Positions 29,403-39,951 of a DNA stretch of 64,000 nt are shown here, in pieces; positions within the stretch are counted from its first letter, which is position 1, and every line of letters starts with the position of its first letter. A program made the position numbers and the translations under genes. The notes under the pieces are model-generated. The model saw nothing but the letters and a program-made list of their open reading frames with translations, was not told the DNA's origin and made no database searches. Origin of the DNA: Aurelia coerulea (taxonomy: Eukaryota; Cnidaria; Scyphozoa; Semaeostomeae; Ulmaridae); the NCBI GenBank assembly GCA_039566865.1, contig CM076947.1, forward strand, positions 22,011,501 through 22,075,500. Direction: 5' to 3'.

Positions 29403-29598
29403 GACCATGGGTAGTTAGACACTGCTGGTGTGCTTCTATGGAGAAGAGCTGGATAATATGTATCTGCGGGGGAAATTTTTATAGTACTGCGGAGGAGATA
29501 TCTGCAGGGGAATTACTGCAAAAAAATTTCCCCGCAGATACATAATATCCAGCGCTCCTCCATAGAAGCACACCAGCAGTGTCTAACTACCCATGGTC
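29403..29598. mobile_element. Strong palindrome (fold-back) just upstream of Pah
   Basis: The left arm 29403-29480 (GACCATGGGTAGTTAGACAC...) and right arm 29519-29598 are inverse copies with few mismatches, separated by about 38 bp. It would fold into a hairpin with a stem near 78 bp. It is non-coding and abuts the putative promoter motifs. Confidence 0.85.
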
Positions 29599-30179
29599 AG
29601 ACCCATCAATTGCCCACTGTTGCTGGATCAACAACAAAACCACAACATAGAGTAGTCTCATGAAATGATGATTGCATTGATAAAACTTAGCAAGTGCGTA
29701 ATAAAATAACTGATGACATTTCTTTGAGTTCAGGAATTAGTGACATTTCTTTGAAGGACAGCATGTTTCACAAATTTTCTAAAATTCAGTTTTAATGGAT
29801 CCTCAACAGTGAAAAATTCTTAAAGGATACTTTGAATGGATGAGAGAAATATATATTATATGTTTGCAGCGAGTTGCAGCGTGGCCGATCTTCAAGATTG
29901 AAACATTACTCTATCAGTCAAAAGTTAACTTAGGGCCTGTTCATATGGAGAAAAAGTTTCCCCGAATATTCATGTGAAAATTTTGTTTGGTAGAATCATT
30001 TGTCTTTTACTTCCAGAAATTAGATTAATGCTGATAAGATGTTTGTACGGGAACAAAAATTCCTTTTTTTTATTTTATTTATTTTTTATTCTTTATACAC
30101 GTAATCCCTTCAGCTACAAAAATAAATTACAAAATAAATACATAATTATATACATAGTAGATTGATTTAAGAATATATA
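29599..30179. other. Intergenic stretch with AT-rich tail-like sequence
   Basis: No gene was found. 30060-30179 is a T-rich to A-rich low-complexity stretch that could be a LINE 3' tail cut by the adjacent fold-back element. Confidence 0.35.
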
Positions 30180-30796
30180 CAGGGTGTCCCAAAAAAATTG
30201 TGCCCCGTTTGCCTGAAGATTGCGACAAAACGGCAAAAGGTTCTCGCCAAAATTTGGCTTGATGGTGCGCTTCAGATATTCAATTAAAGTTTGCTACCAT
30301 CTCTGTAAAAATCCGTTGACAAATGATGGAGCTATGACCTTTAGGAGACCAAATTTGCCGGATGACTGAAATCAGCGGTCGGCCATTTTGTTTTACTATT
30401 TTGCAGCGATAACAATACCTTCATGGATGAAATGAAACAGCAGCCTCCAATTTCATAGCTCTCGTGAGAATTCCGATCATCGTCAGAGAGTTCAACTCAA
30501 CCATTTCTTACCTCACAAAAACTATTTCTTACAGCACATGAAGCTATTTATCACTGAAACCAATCAGACAAAATGGCCGACCGCTGGTTTCAGTCATCAG
30601 ACAAATTTGGTCTTCTGAAAGTCATGTTTGTTTGTTTGTAAATTTATTTTGATTCGATTAACCACTATAGCTAACAATATATACACATATATACATATAT
30701 ACAAAGTTAACTAATCAAAATCGAATATAACTACAGGAAGTAAATTAAATTTGTTTTTGTTTTATAAATCATAAAATTAAATTGCACTAACAGGCA

Positions 30797-32231
30797 CTAA
30801 TTTGTAACACTAGGCAGGCAATGACAAGCACTGCATTTACAGGAGGGTCCGTCCCATCGTTTTATCAGATTTTTAAAAGTTTTCAAGTTTTCTGCTGCTT
30901 TCAGCTCGTTTGGTAGGCCATTCCAAATCTGTGGCCCAATAGACATCAGACTGTTGGACCCGAATGTTGTTTGATTAGGCCTAACATGGGCTAAGTTATT
31001 TGGATTTCTTAATGAATAATTTGATGACCGTAATTTAAAAACGTTTTGCATGAACTGTGGGTTCAACTGTTTCACTGTTTTGAATATTTCTATGCACAGG
31101 ACTCTTTGGCGAGCAATGAGCATTGTGCATTTATCTGACTTCGAAAGCAAATCGTTATACGAACTGGTATGATCATTATAGAGAAATCTTAGAGCGCGTT
31201 CTTGTAACTTTTCAATTTTCTGTAATGATTTGGAAGATGAAAAATACCAGACCAAGGGACAGTAATCAAAATTAGAATATACAAAGCTCTGAACAAGAAT
31301 CGTTTTTTCTTTGCAGCCAATGAACGACTTTAATCTTTTAAGAACATTTAATTGTGCTGCAGCTTTTTTGCAAAGATTCGAAATATGTGGGTCGAAATCA
31401 AGTTTATAATCCAGCGTAACGCCTAAAAGTTTCACAGTCTCCTCAGATTTGATTATTTTGCCGTTAATGTTAATTTGTTCTCCACTAGTATTTGTCCGGT
31501 TTTTCTGAGCAATATAGCATGGAATTTTTCAGGGTTAGCAATCATTTCATTTTGTTCCAACCAGGACAAGGCAACTCCTGTTTCTTTTTCTAAAATATTT
31601 ACAAGATCGGGCATGCTTTTAGAAAAATAAGTGAGTGTATTATCATCAGCGTAATTATAAAGCGTTGCCTGTTTTATAAAGTAAAATAAGTCATTGATGT
31701 AAAAGTTGAAAAGGATTGGTCCCAGCACAGAGCCTTGGGGTACACCAGATATAACCTCTTGAAAAGAACTATACGTATTATTTATCCTAACACATTGTTT
31801 TCGTCTTTTGAGGTAAGAATAGGTAAGGACTAGTGCATCTTCGTCAAATCCATATGCATGTAATTTGGCAATAAGTAAGTCATGCGGAATACAGTCGAAG
31901 GCTTTTGAAAGATCCATTAGGATTGCTCCTACGAGATAGTCGTTGTCGAGGTTAGCCCTCCAATCTTCTATGAGACGTATCAAGACGTGTTGAGTTCCAT
32001 ATGTTCGTCTGTATGCCGCAATAAAGATAGAAAGCGTGCTATCTAAATGTCCAATCAGTTGATGTTTTAGAACTTTTTCATATATCTTTGAAAAGGTATT
32101 GAGAACACTAACTGGGCGAAAATTCCTTTCTACTGTGCGATTTGGTTCCCCCTTATCCAAAGGGCAGACCGCTGCCTTTTTTGCATCGTTTGGGAAACTA
32201 GAATTTCGAATGCTACTGTTTATTGCCGTGG
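30797..32231 (-). pseudogene. LINE ORF2, 3' part: reverse transcriptase
   Basis: It carries RT motifs in order: NFRPVSVLNTFSKIYEKVL, AILMDLSKAFDCIPHDLL, SGVPQGSVLGPILFNFYIND and YADDNTL (intact catalytic Asp pair). Then comes the C-terminal region with LGVTLDYKLDF, FDYCPLVWYF and IGPQIWNGLPNELKAAENL, ending at CKCSACHCLPSVTN. The frame changes once at a five-A run near 31500; the rest is open. Confidence 0.88.
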
Positions 32232-32235
32232 TTAA

Positions 32236-34308
32236 GGGAGTCAAAGGGGCTAAAAAATATTTTTCGTCGAAATTTCGGTTTTTGTTATCATAACCCCCAA
32301 AATTTATTGAAGATTCTGATGGAAAAGTTCATTTTTCGAAATTTTCAATTCTAATCACACAAAACAATGGTTTTATAATGAGCACCCAATGTTTTTCTTC
32401 CTTAGCAACTGTGTTTTTCGCCGTTGCCATGGGGGTTTTCCCGTAAATGTTCATTCAATCGAAAAAAGGTTTGATTCCCTCACTCTCTGTCCTTTCCTGG
32501 TCCGATTTTTATATATCACATGTAGGATAGACCCACAATGCATCATAAAAGAGCGAAAATAAATAGATGCACTTTTTGCTTTAGGCCCATTCGAGTTCAG
32601 TGTTATTGTAAGCAACGTAGACTTGGTTTTTTGCTGAAATTTACAATATTCATTGCAATGAGGATGAAGAGAGTTAAGAGAACGCCAAGAAGAGCAGGTT
32701 TTGATAAAAAAAAGTGACTAAAGGTCAGGTGGAGCGAGTCAATTTATGGAGAAGCGAGGAGAGGATGATAATGTTGCTTGGCTGTTGGCTCCGGCCATCT
32801 GCTGTTTGTGTGGACGCTTGAATGAGATTTATTTATTTGTGGACATGAAAAGTTTGCCAAAAGAAGATTGATTGTTAAGTTTTGGCCAGAGTATTCTAGT
32901 AGGCAGTGGTAAAAAGGCAAGCAAGACCAAATTGCTGAGAAGAGTTTCAACTGAGTTCAGTTGGGCCTAAAACTGCTCTTTTGCAATCTCATTGACATTT
33001 CCTGTCAAGAAGAAATATATAGCCAAATAATTCCATTTGTGCTTCCAAATGAAAGTGTTGCTACTTGCAATATTGTGTCCAAGGTGCATGCTTGAAGATT
33101 ATATGTTGTGAGATGCACAGACATAACTGTTGAGTTGCACATAACTGTATGATCCATGTGATTGATAGGTACCACAATCTACAACCCACTAGGACACAAT
33201 GAATGTCATCCACTTCCTTTGTCTTGCATTTAGTGGAAGATTGTATTTGACACAGATATTTCCAACAAGATAACGTATTCTTCAAAGATGTTATCATGGA
33301 TTTTCTATATTGAGGAAAGGATTTTGAGAACAAAACCAAAGGAAAATCACTAGCATGGCCAATAACAATTTCCCGTGTTTGCATAAGCATGCTGTTCAAT
33401 AGTGGACGTATTGATTTTGCAGCTTTTAGAAGCTCTGACATCATGTTTTTTGAGCTAGAAAGAACAAAATAGGCTACCTTATAGTGAAAGGAGGCAAATA
33501 GAGAAGAGTTTAAAGAAAATGACATGGTTTAAATGAAGACAAACAAGTTTGTGTAAATATAGAGTCTTGTACTGAAACGCTCGTTGGCTCTGAGAAGTAA
33601 GATCTCATGAAAATGGCAACTTTAACAATAGTATGAGATCATAGAGCACTTCAGTGTATTGAATTTATGTGTAAATGACTTCAGAAAATTGTTTTGCCCA
33701 GAGTAGTTCCATAAAATTTGAGAATATAAACAAAACCAAAGTAATTTACTTGGTGCAAACTTTAACTTACGTTTGCCGAAAATGCAATTTTTCGGACAAA
33801 AATTGATAAAACTTCAGTAGTATTCATCTGATTGTCATGAAATTTGGTACAGTTATAGTAATAACCATTATCTTTATCCCTATGATCCATTTTTTTAATA
33901 TCACCTCCCTGTCTTGAATTATAACAATTCAAAATTTGAAATTTAGCTGTAGTCTTGCGCATGCCGCCATTTTGAATTTTAATGAAATATTTAAAAAAGC
34001 TATCATAAGGCTCTTGGAAATATCTTGAAAATTCTGTAGGCAAAAGCTTTCTTACATATTGAATCAAGTTTGGAAGCCTTTGCAGTTTAAAGTTGAGGTT
34101 GTGAAAATCGATCATTTTACCTTTACAACTTAACCCCCTGGTCATGACGTATTGTTTTGCAAATTTTTTGAAAATTTGAAATTTTTTGAAACTTCAGACT
34201 TCAAGCTTTCTTCTGATACCAATTTCAGAAATATGAGATATGGGGTTGATGAGGAAAAACCTTTTTAGTTTGCAAGCCCAAATTGGCTATTTAGCCCCTT
34301 TGACTCCC
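32236..34308. mobile_element. TTAA-flanked non-autonomous DNA transposon (2,073 bp)
   Basis: The ends GGGAGTCAAAGGGGCTAAA and its inverse are flanked by TTAA (32232-32235, 34309-34312). TTAA duplications occur in piggyBac and Kolobok elements. Frames at 33061-33525 and 33762-34145 (minus) show no transposase motif I can identify. Removing the element and one TTAA rejoins the LINE frame exactly. Confidence 0.85.
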
Positions 34309-36118
34309 TTAAAGTGTTTGTAAGCTCGTTAGCTGCGAGAGATACTAACTTCGGGGGTATTTGGTCTTCACCAGTAGATTTTCTGCCATCCAATGATTTC
34401 AATAGTTTTGCAACTACTTGATTGTCTATCTCATGAAAGGTGAAAGTGTCTAACACTTTCTCTGGGTTTTGAATAACAGCTAGGACACTAGGGTGGTTTT
34501 TATACTTATCCAGAATCAAGCGAACAACTTGGCGGTCGTCAGAAATTCCAGTATCTTTAGCAAGGCTGATGGGCTTCTTACCGCTGGATTTTTCTACTAT
34601 ATTTACATAGTGATCATTGAAAATCTCTGTCAATTCCTGGTCATCAGTTATAACGGTATCATTTTTCACAAGAGAAATATCGCTACTTGTAAGTCCTCCT
34701 TTATTTGAAAGAAATGGTTTAACAAGATCCCAGAATTCTTTATTAGACATAGTTCCATGTTTAGTTGCTTCTTTAAAGTGGTTTTTCATTGCCTTCTTTC
34801 TTATGGAGACACATTTATTTCGTTGCTTTTTGAAATTAGTTCTATTTTCTGTGGTAGGATTTTTATTTAGTCTTTTTTTGAGCCTCGATCTTGTATAAAT
34901 TGCTTTCTGTAATTGCTGATTCATAAAAGGAGCAGTATTTCCCCTCTGAATTTTAGTTTTTAAAGGAGCATGTTTATCTACCAATTTTCGGAAAGCAGAT
35001 GAAAGATTCCTATAAGACAAATCTGCATCATTTGAATCTACTTTAAAGTCAGTATTCTTTACATCTTGAAGAAACTTTACAGGGTCAAATTTTTTATAGG
35101 TACGATATTTAATCATCTTAGGTTTGAGACGGGGTATGTGTGTTTTCATTAAAGTTGAGACAAGACCATGAAAGTCGCTTAGACCAGTTTCAAAAACAGT
35201 AGTATTTTGAAAACATCTGGCTTTATTCGTGAGCATGACGTCAATCGACGAACTATGACCTTTTGTGAAACATGTCTTAGCCTTTACTAAATTTGATAGT
35301 CCAAACACGTCAATGAAGGAATTTAACTTATTATATCCGGGATGCTGAATATCATGAGTGTCAATATTTATATCGCCCATAATCATAACATTATCGTATT
35401 TGTCCAAGGCCAAGTTTAATGAAGAAGACAGTTCTCTGAAAAATAGATCTAAGTTGGCAGCATCTGGAGGTCGGTAAATGCTAAAAATAGCCCATCTCTT
35501 TTTGCAAACCATCAAATCAGAGCAGATGATCTCGATCGAAGGACTCTCAAATTTAGAAACTCTATTGCAGACAACCCCTTTCCTAATAAATTGCATCAAA
35601 CCCCCACCAAATTCATTCCTATCACGACGAATCGGTCTTTGATAGTTATTTATAAGAAAGGTCTCAGTTTTGAAATCTGAATTTAGTTTAGTTTCTTCTA
35701 TTACCAAAATATCAGGCAAGCATCTTTCCATCACCAGTCTCAAATCAGTTATTTTGTTTCGAATACTATTTATATTTAAGAATCCAATTAAAGGATTGTT
35801 CGGATGTTTTGTTCTTAGATTAAAAAACTCCTCAATGTCACTCGAATTATTCGGTTGCGTGGATCTGATTGAAGATACGGAAGAAGAAAGTTCAGATTCA
35901 CTAGGCGTATTTGAGGAACATATGGTAAGATTAGAGGGAGAAGAAGGCGAATAGAGTTGTTCAGGTGACCCTATGCTGGGAACTTCATCATGTTTGCTCT
36001 TTTCTAAGGAGTCTGGTGAACTACCAAGGTCTGGTGGGCATGTTAATGTATGGCTTTCTCTAAATGAAATTGACGAAATGTTAATGCTATTTACAAGGTT
36101 AGAAGTTAGTTCATTCAG
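34309..36118 (-). pseudogene. LINE ORF2, 5' part: linker and APE-type endonuclease
   Basis: Directly after the ORF1 TGA the same frame stays open for about 125 serine-rich codons, then reads FLNINSIRNKITDL, VIEETKLN (catalytic Glu), IYRPP, GDINID, SSIDVMLTN and LSDFHGLV (catalytic His), the endonuclease motifs of non-LTR elements. It runs into the start of the reverse transcriptase (GRKSTGEDQIPPKLV) and is cut at 34309-34312 by the TTAA element. The first in-frame ATG (35731) lies inside the endonuclease. Confidence 0.85.
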
Positions 36119-38368
36119 TCAGATAGTGTTGATATAATTGACAAAATCTTGTCCTAAAACATTTGTACCGTCATTGTTGAGATGAATACCATCTTCGTAT
36201 AGTAAATAACGCCAATCTTGATCAACATTTTCGTGTCGAATGAAGTGTATTTTATTTTCTGCAAGTGATTTGGCTAAAAGTGAATTTACCTGGAGTCTCT
36301 TCCCTTCCATAAGATCAGAGTCGCCACGTGCTAAGATACTGGACACAGCCACATTTTGAACTATTCTCTTTGATTTCACGGCGATTTCAGTGATCTTTTT
36401 CGCGATTGTCTCTGGGTCATCTTTTCTCAAATCGTTCGTGCCGCAATGTATTATCAAAGCATCAGGTTCTCTCTTCAGAGTCGGAACTATGTATGACTCC
36501 ATGTCCTCCGTGGTTGCACCTGGGAAAGTCTTTACAAAAATTGACATATATTTCACGTGTTGATTAATTTCATTTTTTCGAATTCCTTTTATTATCGAAT
36601 CTCCAACCAAACTTATCACTGGTCTTTTCCTGTTTGGCCGCTGAAACGATCCCGCATTTAGCTGAAGCTGAGTGCTCGGTTTGTTTTCCCGTGATGTTGA
36701 TCTAGCTTGAGCGTGATGGGCTTCGTTATTTTCATTGCTATGCTTTCTCACGGCCTCTGAATACGAATTTTCACCAGGGACTACGTTTCTTTCCATTCCT
36801 ACAGTTCCCCAAGGCGTGGTTTCGGCAAAGGGATTGTATTGATTGATCCTTGATTGATTTGGTCGCATCTTTACCACTTCATTGTAGTCGTAGATCCCAG
36901 GCATTATGTTTCTTTCTGTGGCTACAAATCTGCGCTCGTTATTTGAATCAGCTACAAAAGTCTCTTCTTCTCTACTTTTTTTGTACCGTCCTGGGATTGT
37001 CATCGATTCTGGATTGGCCCCTCTTGCTATTGGTCTATCTGCCACTTTTGATTCCTCTGTCTGGAATTTGTTTAACTCATTTTGTGTATTCCCACGATGA
37101 TTGCTGGCAATGTCCTCATTTTCTAAGACTTGGTATCTATTTCTTGTTGCCACTTGGGATGCCTTTGGTTGGAAGCTTCGTGCAGCTTTTCTTGTTGTTG
37201 GTACTTCCCATTGTGAATCTTTAGATATTTCCGTCTCGCTATCGTTGTAAGTGGTCGCACGTCGACGATTTCCAAAAGTGTATTCGCTGTCTGGGATCTT
37301 ACTTTTTGTCTCTTGAGATGGCATTGGCTGGAAGCTTCGTGGAGCCTTTGTTGATACTCCCCATAAGGGAATGTCATTTGTCTCCAGCAAATCCCTGGTC
37401 ATCCCTGCTGTTTTTTTATCAACAACATTGGGCCTAGCGTGTCTTAACTCACCAAAACCAATATTTGGATTAGATTTTTTTTCTTTTGGAATATGAAAAT
37501 TTCCAACATCGGCTAATTTTTTTAAATCTGAAAGTTTATTTTTAAGGGCCACGTTCTCCAATGAAAGGTCCCTTTTTTCATTTTCTAGAACGTATATCCT
37601 GGCTAACAAACCATGATACCCTACCTTTTTTTCTACATTATTTTCTTCATTTTCTTTCTTATTTATCATGTTTATGGCATAGGACAGCTTTTTCTCCATA
37701 TCATCCATTCTCTGATTTAATTTATATCCAGTTTGGTCATTTATTATCTGATTCATATCCTCTCCTGTTTTTCCTCCTATTTTCTCTTTGTTTTGTAAAG
37801 TTTCATCTTTTTCAAGCCCAGACTTCTGGCTACATACTAACCCATCTTGTAACCAATTTCTTTCTCTATCTAAAACTGATTCACTTGGTATACTTTCTGT
37901 ATCACTATCACTGTCAGATTCCATATCACTAGCACACATCTTTTCATTTTCAGCAGAACCCTGGCTCTCTGCTTCGGCAACGGCCCGCAGTTCATTCCTG
38001 CACTCGATAATCCTGACCTCATCGTTTGATAGCTTTCTACCTTTTCCATTTTCAACGTGACTCTCAGCATATAAATTTACCTTCGATTCATTTATTCTCA
38101 GGGATTCCAGACCCTCTTTCGTTGGGATGTTTTCAATCCTTCCCGTAGTCATCATCATCGTGAGCTGCAGCGAGGCAGGAGACTTGTCTAGGCCATAAGC
38201 CTCTGATAACTTTGCACAAACTAGCTCCGAATATGCACGTTTTTTTGACTTTCGAATTTTTGTAATTGTGTCCATAATGAGCTGATCCATTTCTTCAGGC
38301 TCTGGAACAATTTTGGATGCCATTGAACGAAAGAAAAATTGGAAAATATCGACTAATAACAGCTTCAA
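36119..38368 (-). CDS. LINE ORF1 protein with SGNH/GDSL esterase domain
   Basis: 749 codons; the more likely start is the second Met (MASKIVPEPEEMDQL) at 38323, since the residues before it look like untranslated sequence. An acidic, serine-rich stretch (SDSDTESIPSESV) precedes a predicted coiled coil at about residues 215-290. The last 170 residues form an SGNH hydrolase fold with GDS (589-591), GTND (643-646) and DGIH (726-729), the Ser-Asn-Asp/His blocks of this family. CR1-type ORF1 proteins bind the element's RNA and some carry such an esterase; its role in retrotransposition is not settled. It ends at a TGA that is in frame with ORF2. Confidence 0.85.
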   Translation of the reverse strand: MKLLLVDIFQFFFRSMASKIVPEPEEMDQLIMDTITKIRKSKKRAYSELVCAKLSEAYGLDKSPASLQLTMMMTTGRIENIPTKEGLESLRINESKVNLYAESHVENGKGRKLSNDEVRIIECRNELRAVAEAESQGSAENEKMCASDMESDSDSDTESIPSESVLDRERNWLQDGLVCSQKSGLEKDETLQNKEKIGGKTGEDMNQIINDQTGYKLNQRMDDMEKKLSYAINMINKKENEENNVEKKVGYHGLLARIYVLENEKRDLSLENVALKNKLSDLKKLADVGNFHIPKEKKSNPNIGFGELRHARPNVVDKKTAGMTRDLLETNDIPLWGVSTKAPRSFQPMPSQETKSKIPDSEYTFGNRRRATTYNDSETEISKDSQWEVPTTRKAARSFQPKASQVATRNRYQVLENEDIASNHRGNTQNELNKFQTEESKVADRPIARGANPESMTIPGRYKKSREEETFVADSNNERRFVATERNIMPGIYDYNEVVKMRPNQSRINQYNPFAETTPWGTVGMERNVVPGENSYSEAVRKHSNENNEAHHAQARSTSRENKPSTQLQLNAGSFQRPNRKRPVISLVGDSIIKGIRKNEINQHVKYMSIFVKTFPGATTEDMESYIVPTLKREPDALIIHCGTNDLRKDDPETIAKKITEIAVKSKRIVQNVAVSSILARGDSDLMEGKRLQVNSLLAKSLAENKIHFIRHENVDQDWRYLLYEDGIHLNNDGTNVLGQDFVNYINTI

Positions 38369-38605
38369 GAATTTGCACGTGTGATCAGCTCCGCAACAAC
38401 TCGACGTTCAATAGCTCGATGGAGCTATGACAGTCATACTATGACTGTCATAGCTCCATCATTTTTCAATGGATTTTTACGGGGATGGCAGCAAACTTTA
38501 TTTGAATATCTGAAGAGCAACATCATATAAAAGTTTGGCGAGAATCTTTTGCCGTTTTGTCGCAATCTTCAGGCAAACGGGGCACAATTTTTTTGGGACA
38601 CCATG

Positions 38606-39951
38606 TACATAAATAAATGTGTCTAGATGCTGTTCTTCGAGGGAGTCGTGTTTTCGTTTTCAGGCTCTATACAATTTTTTTAGATTTTGTTTTATTTGAT
38701 AGATCAAGCGGAGCGGAGTTCTCTAATATCAATTGGAATGTTATTCCACACGCTAAGACCGGTGTAGTGAAAGCCTTTTATCGTCTTTTCTAAGTTCGTC
38801 TTTGGGATTTCGAGGTTCTAACAGTTTCTGGCATTATAACAAGAAATCTCACGTCTTTGCTGAAATCTAATATTCCACAAGCTTTCTGGACGTAGTTTAT
38901 TGTTGATTTTGAAAATCATTACTGCCTGGTCAAATTTGATGAGATCCTCACACAAAGCTCGGTCCTGGAAACTTTGTAGGGTATGCAATTTAGTCTGAGA
39001 TAGGTTACCCCAAATGACATCAGCGTATCGAATATGACTTTCGACGAAGGCTCTATAAACAGAACAAAATTGAGACTGGGGAAGGATGTTTTTAAGTTGT
39101 TTCAAGGATGACAATCCAGCAGCAACCTTTCCCTTTAAGAGTTTAAAATGGTTGCTCCAGTTGAGTTTTTCATCTATAGTCAACCCAAGGGACTTTACTT
39201 TTTTTGTTCTCTTAATTTCTGTCCCATTCATTTCAAACTTAGCGAGATTTGTGATCTTATTGGTCCTACGAGGGTGTGGTGTCCAATAATCATATATTCG
39301 GTCTTTTGGGGATTGGCGCTCATCTTATTTATCATCATCCATTCTAAGATGTTTTCAAGCTCTGCCTGAGTTTTTTGTACGAGCTCTTTATAATCCCCGG
39401 CAGATATTGTTGTATGCGTATCATATGCGTACATGCTTGTAGATGAAATATGCAAACAGTCTTCAAAATAATTTAGATAAATAGTGAATAAGAGAGGACC
39501 TAGGCAGGATCCTTGAGAGATTCCACAAGTTACTGTCATAGTTTTCCAATTGTGCCCATTAACCCTTCAGAATTGCCTTCTTTCATTAAGATATGACCTA
39601 AACCACGCTATTTCGGTACCTCTGACTCCATAGGCCTCAAGATTGTCATGGAGAATTTTGTGGTCAACCGTATCAAAGGCTTTCTTAAGGTCCAAAAACA
39701 AAGTCAAGTTCACCTTTTTAGAATCAATATTAGAAAGCCAATCATCAGTACTTTTCTTACTGATGTAATCGTTGAATGCAGCTTTCGATAGGCATATTGA
39801 CTTTTTGCGAAAATATTCTTTTCTACCAGATAGTCCACAACCTGGTCGTGAACAATTTTCTCGAAAATTTTAGACATGGTGCAAAGAAAAGAAAGTGGCC
39901 TATAGTTATTCAAATCATCCATGGCTCCTGCAACCCTTGCTACTTTCCATT
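38606..39951 (-). pseudogene. Second LINE, decayed, cut off by the satellite array
   Basis: Three minus-strand frames carry one broken reverse transcriptase: DDLNNYRPLSFLCTMSKIFE (about 39920), GISQGSCLGPLLFTIYLN (about 39530), then LGLTIDEKLNW, AFVESHIRYADVIWG and, in another frame, VWNNIPIDIRELRSA. The catalytic box reads YAYD in place of YADD. The sequence stops at about 39951, where satellite begins, with the endonuclease part missing. The 3' end near 38610-38640 abuts the fold-back element's right end. Confidence 0.8.

Larger units (their letters stand above)
30626..38417 (-). mobile_element. CR1-like LINE, near full length, with a nested DNA transposon
   Basis: Order on the minus strand: short 5' UTR, ORF1 (38368-36119), ORF2 (from 36118) with endonuclease and reverse transcriptase, a short 3' UTR and an (ACAA)n tail at 30626. 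Without the TTAA insertion at 32236-34308 it is about 5.7 kb. An esterase domain in ORF1 is a known trait of CR1-group LINEs. Damage is light: one insertion and one frameshift near 31500, which suggests a fairly recent copy. Confidence 0.85.
30180..38605. mobile_element. TA-flanked fold-back element split by a LINE
   Basis: The left end CAGGGTGTCCCAAAAAAATT (30180) and right end TTTTTTTGGGACACCATG (38605) are inverse, flanked by TA (30178-30179, 38606-38607). Left part 30180-30625 and right part about 38441-38605 join into one sequence that matches 4903-5345, including the TTTCAGTCATC and GTCATAGCTCC region. The LINE at 30626-38417 accounts for the gap. Confidence 0.8.

Noticed and set aside
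33061..34145. Transposase in the TTAA element
   Set aside because: Two frames of 154 and 127 codons show no piggyBac DDD region or Kolobok THAP-type motif that I can recognise, so the element is treated as non-autonomous.
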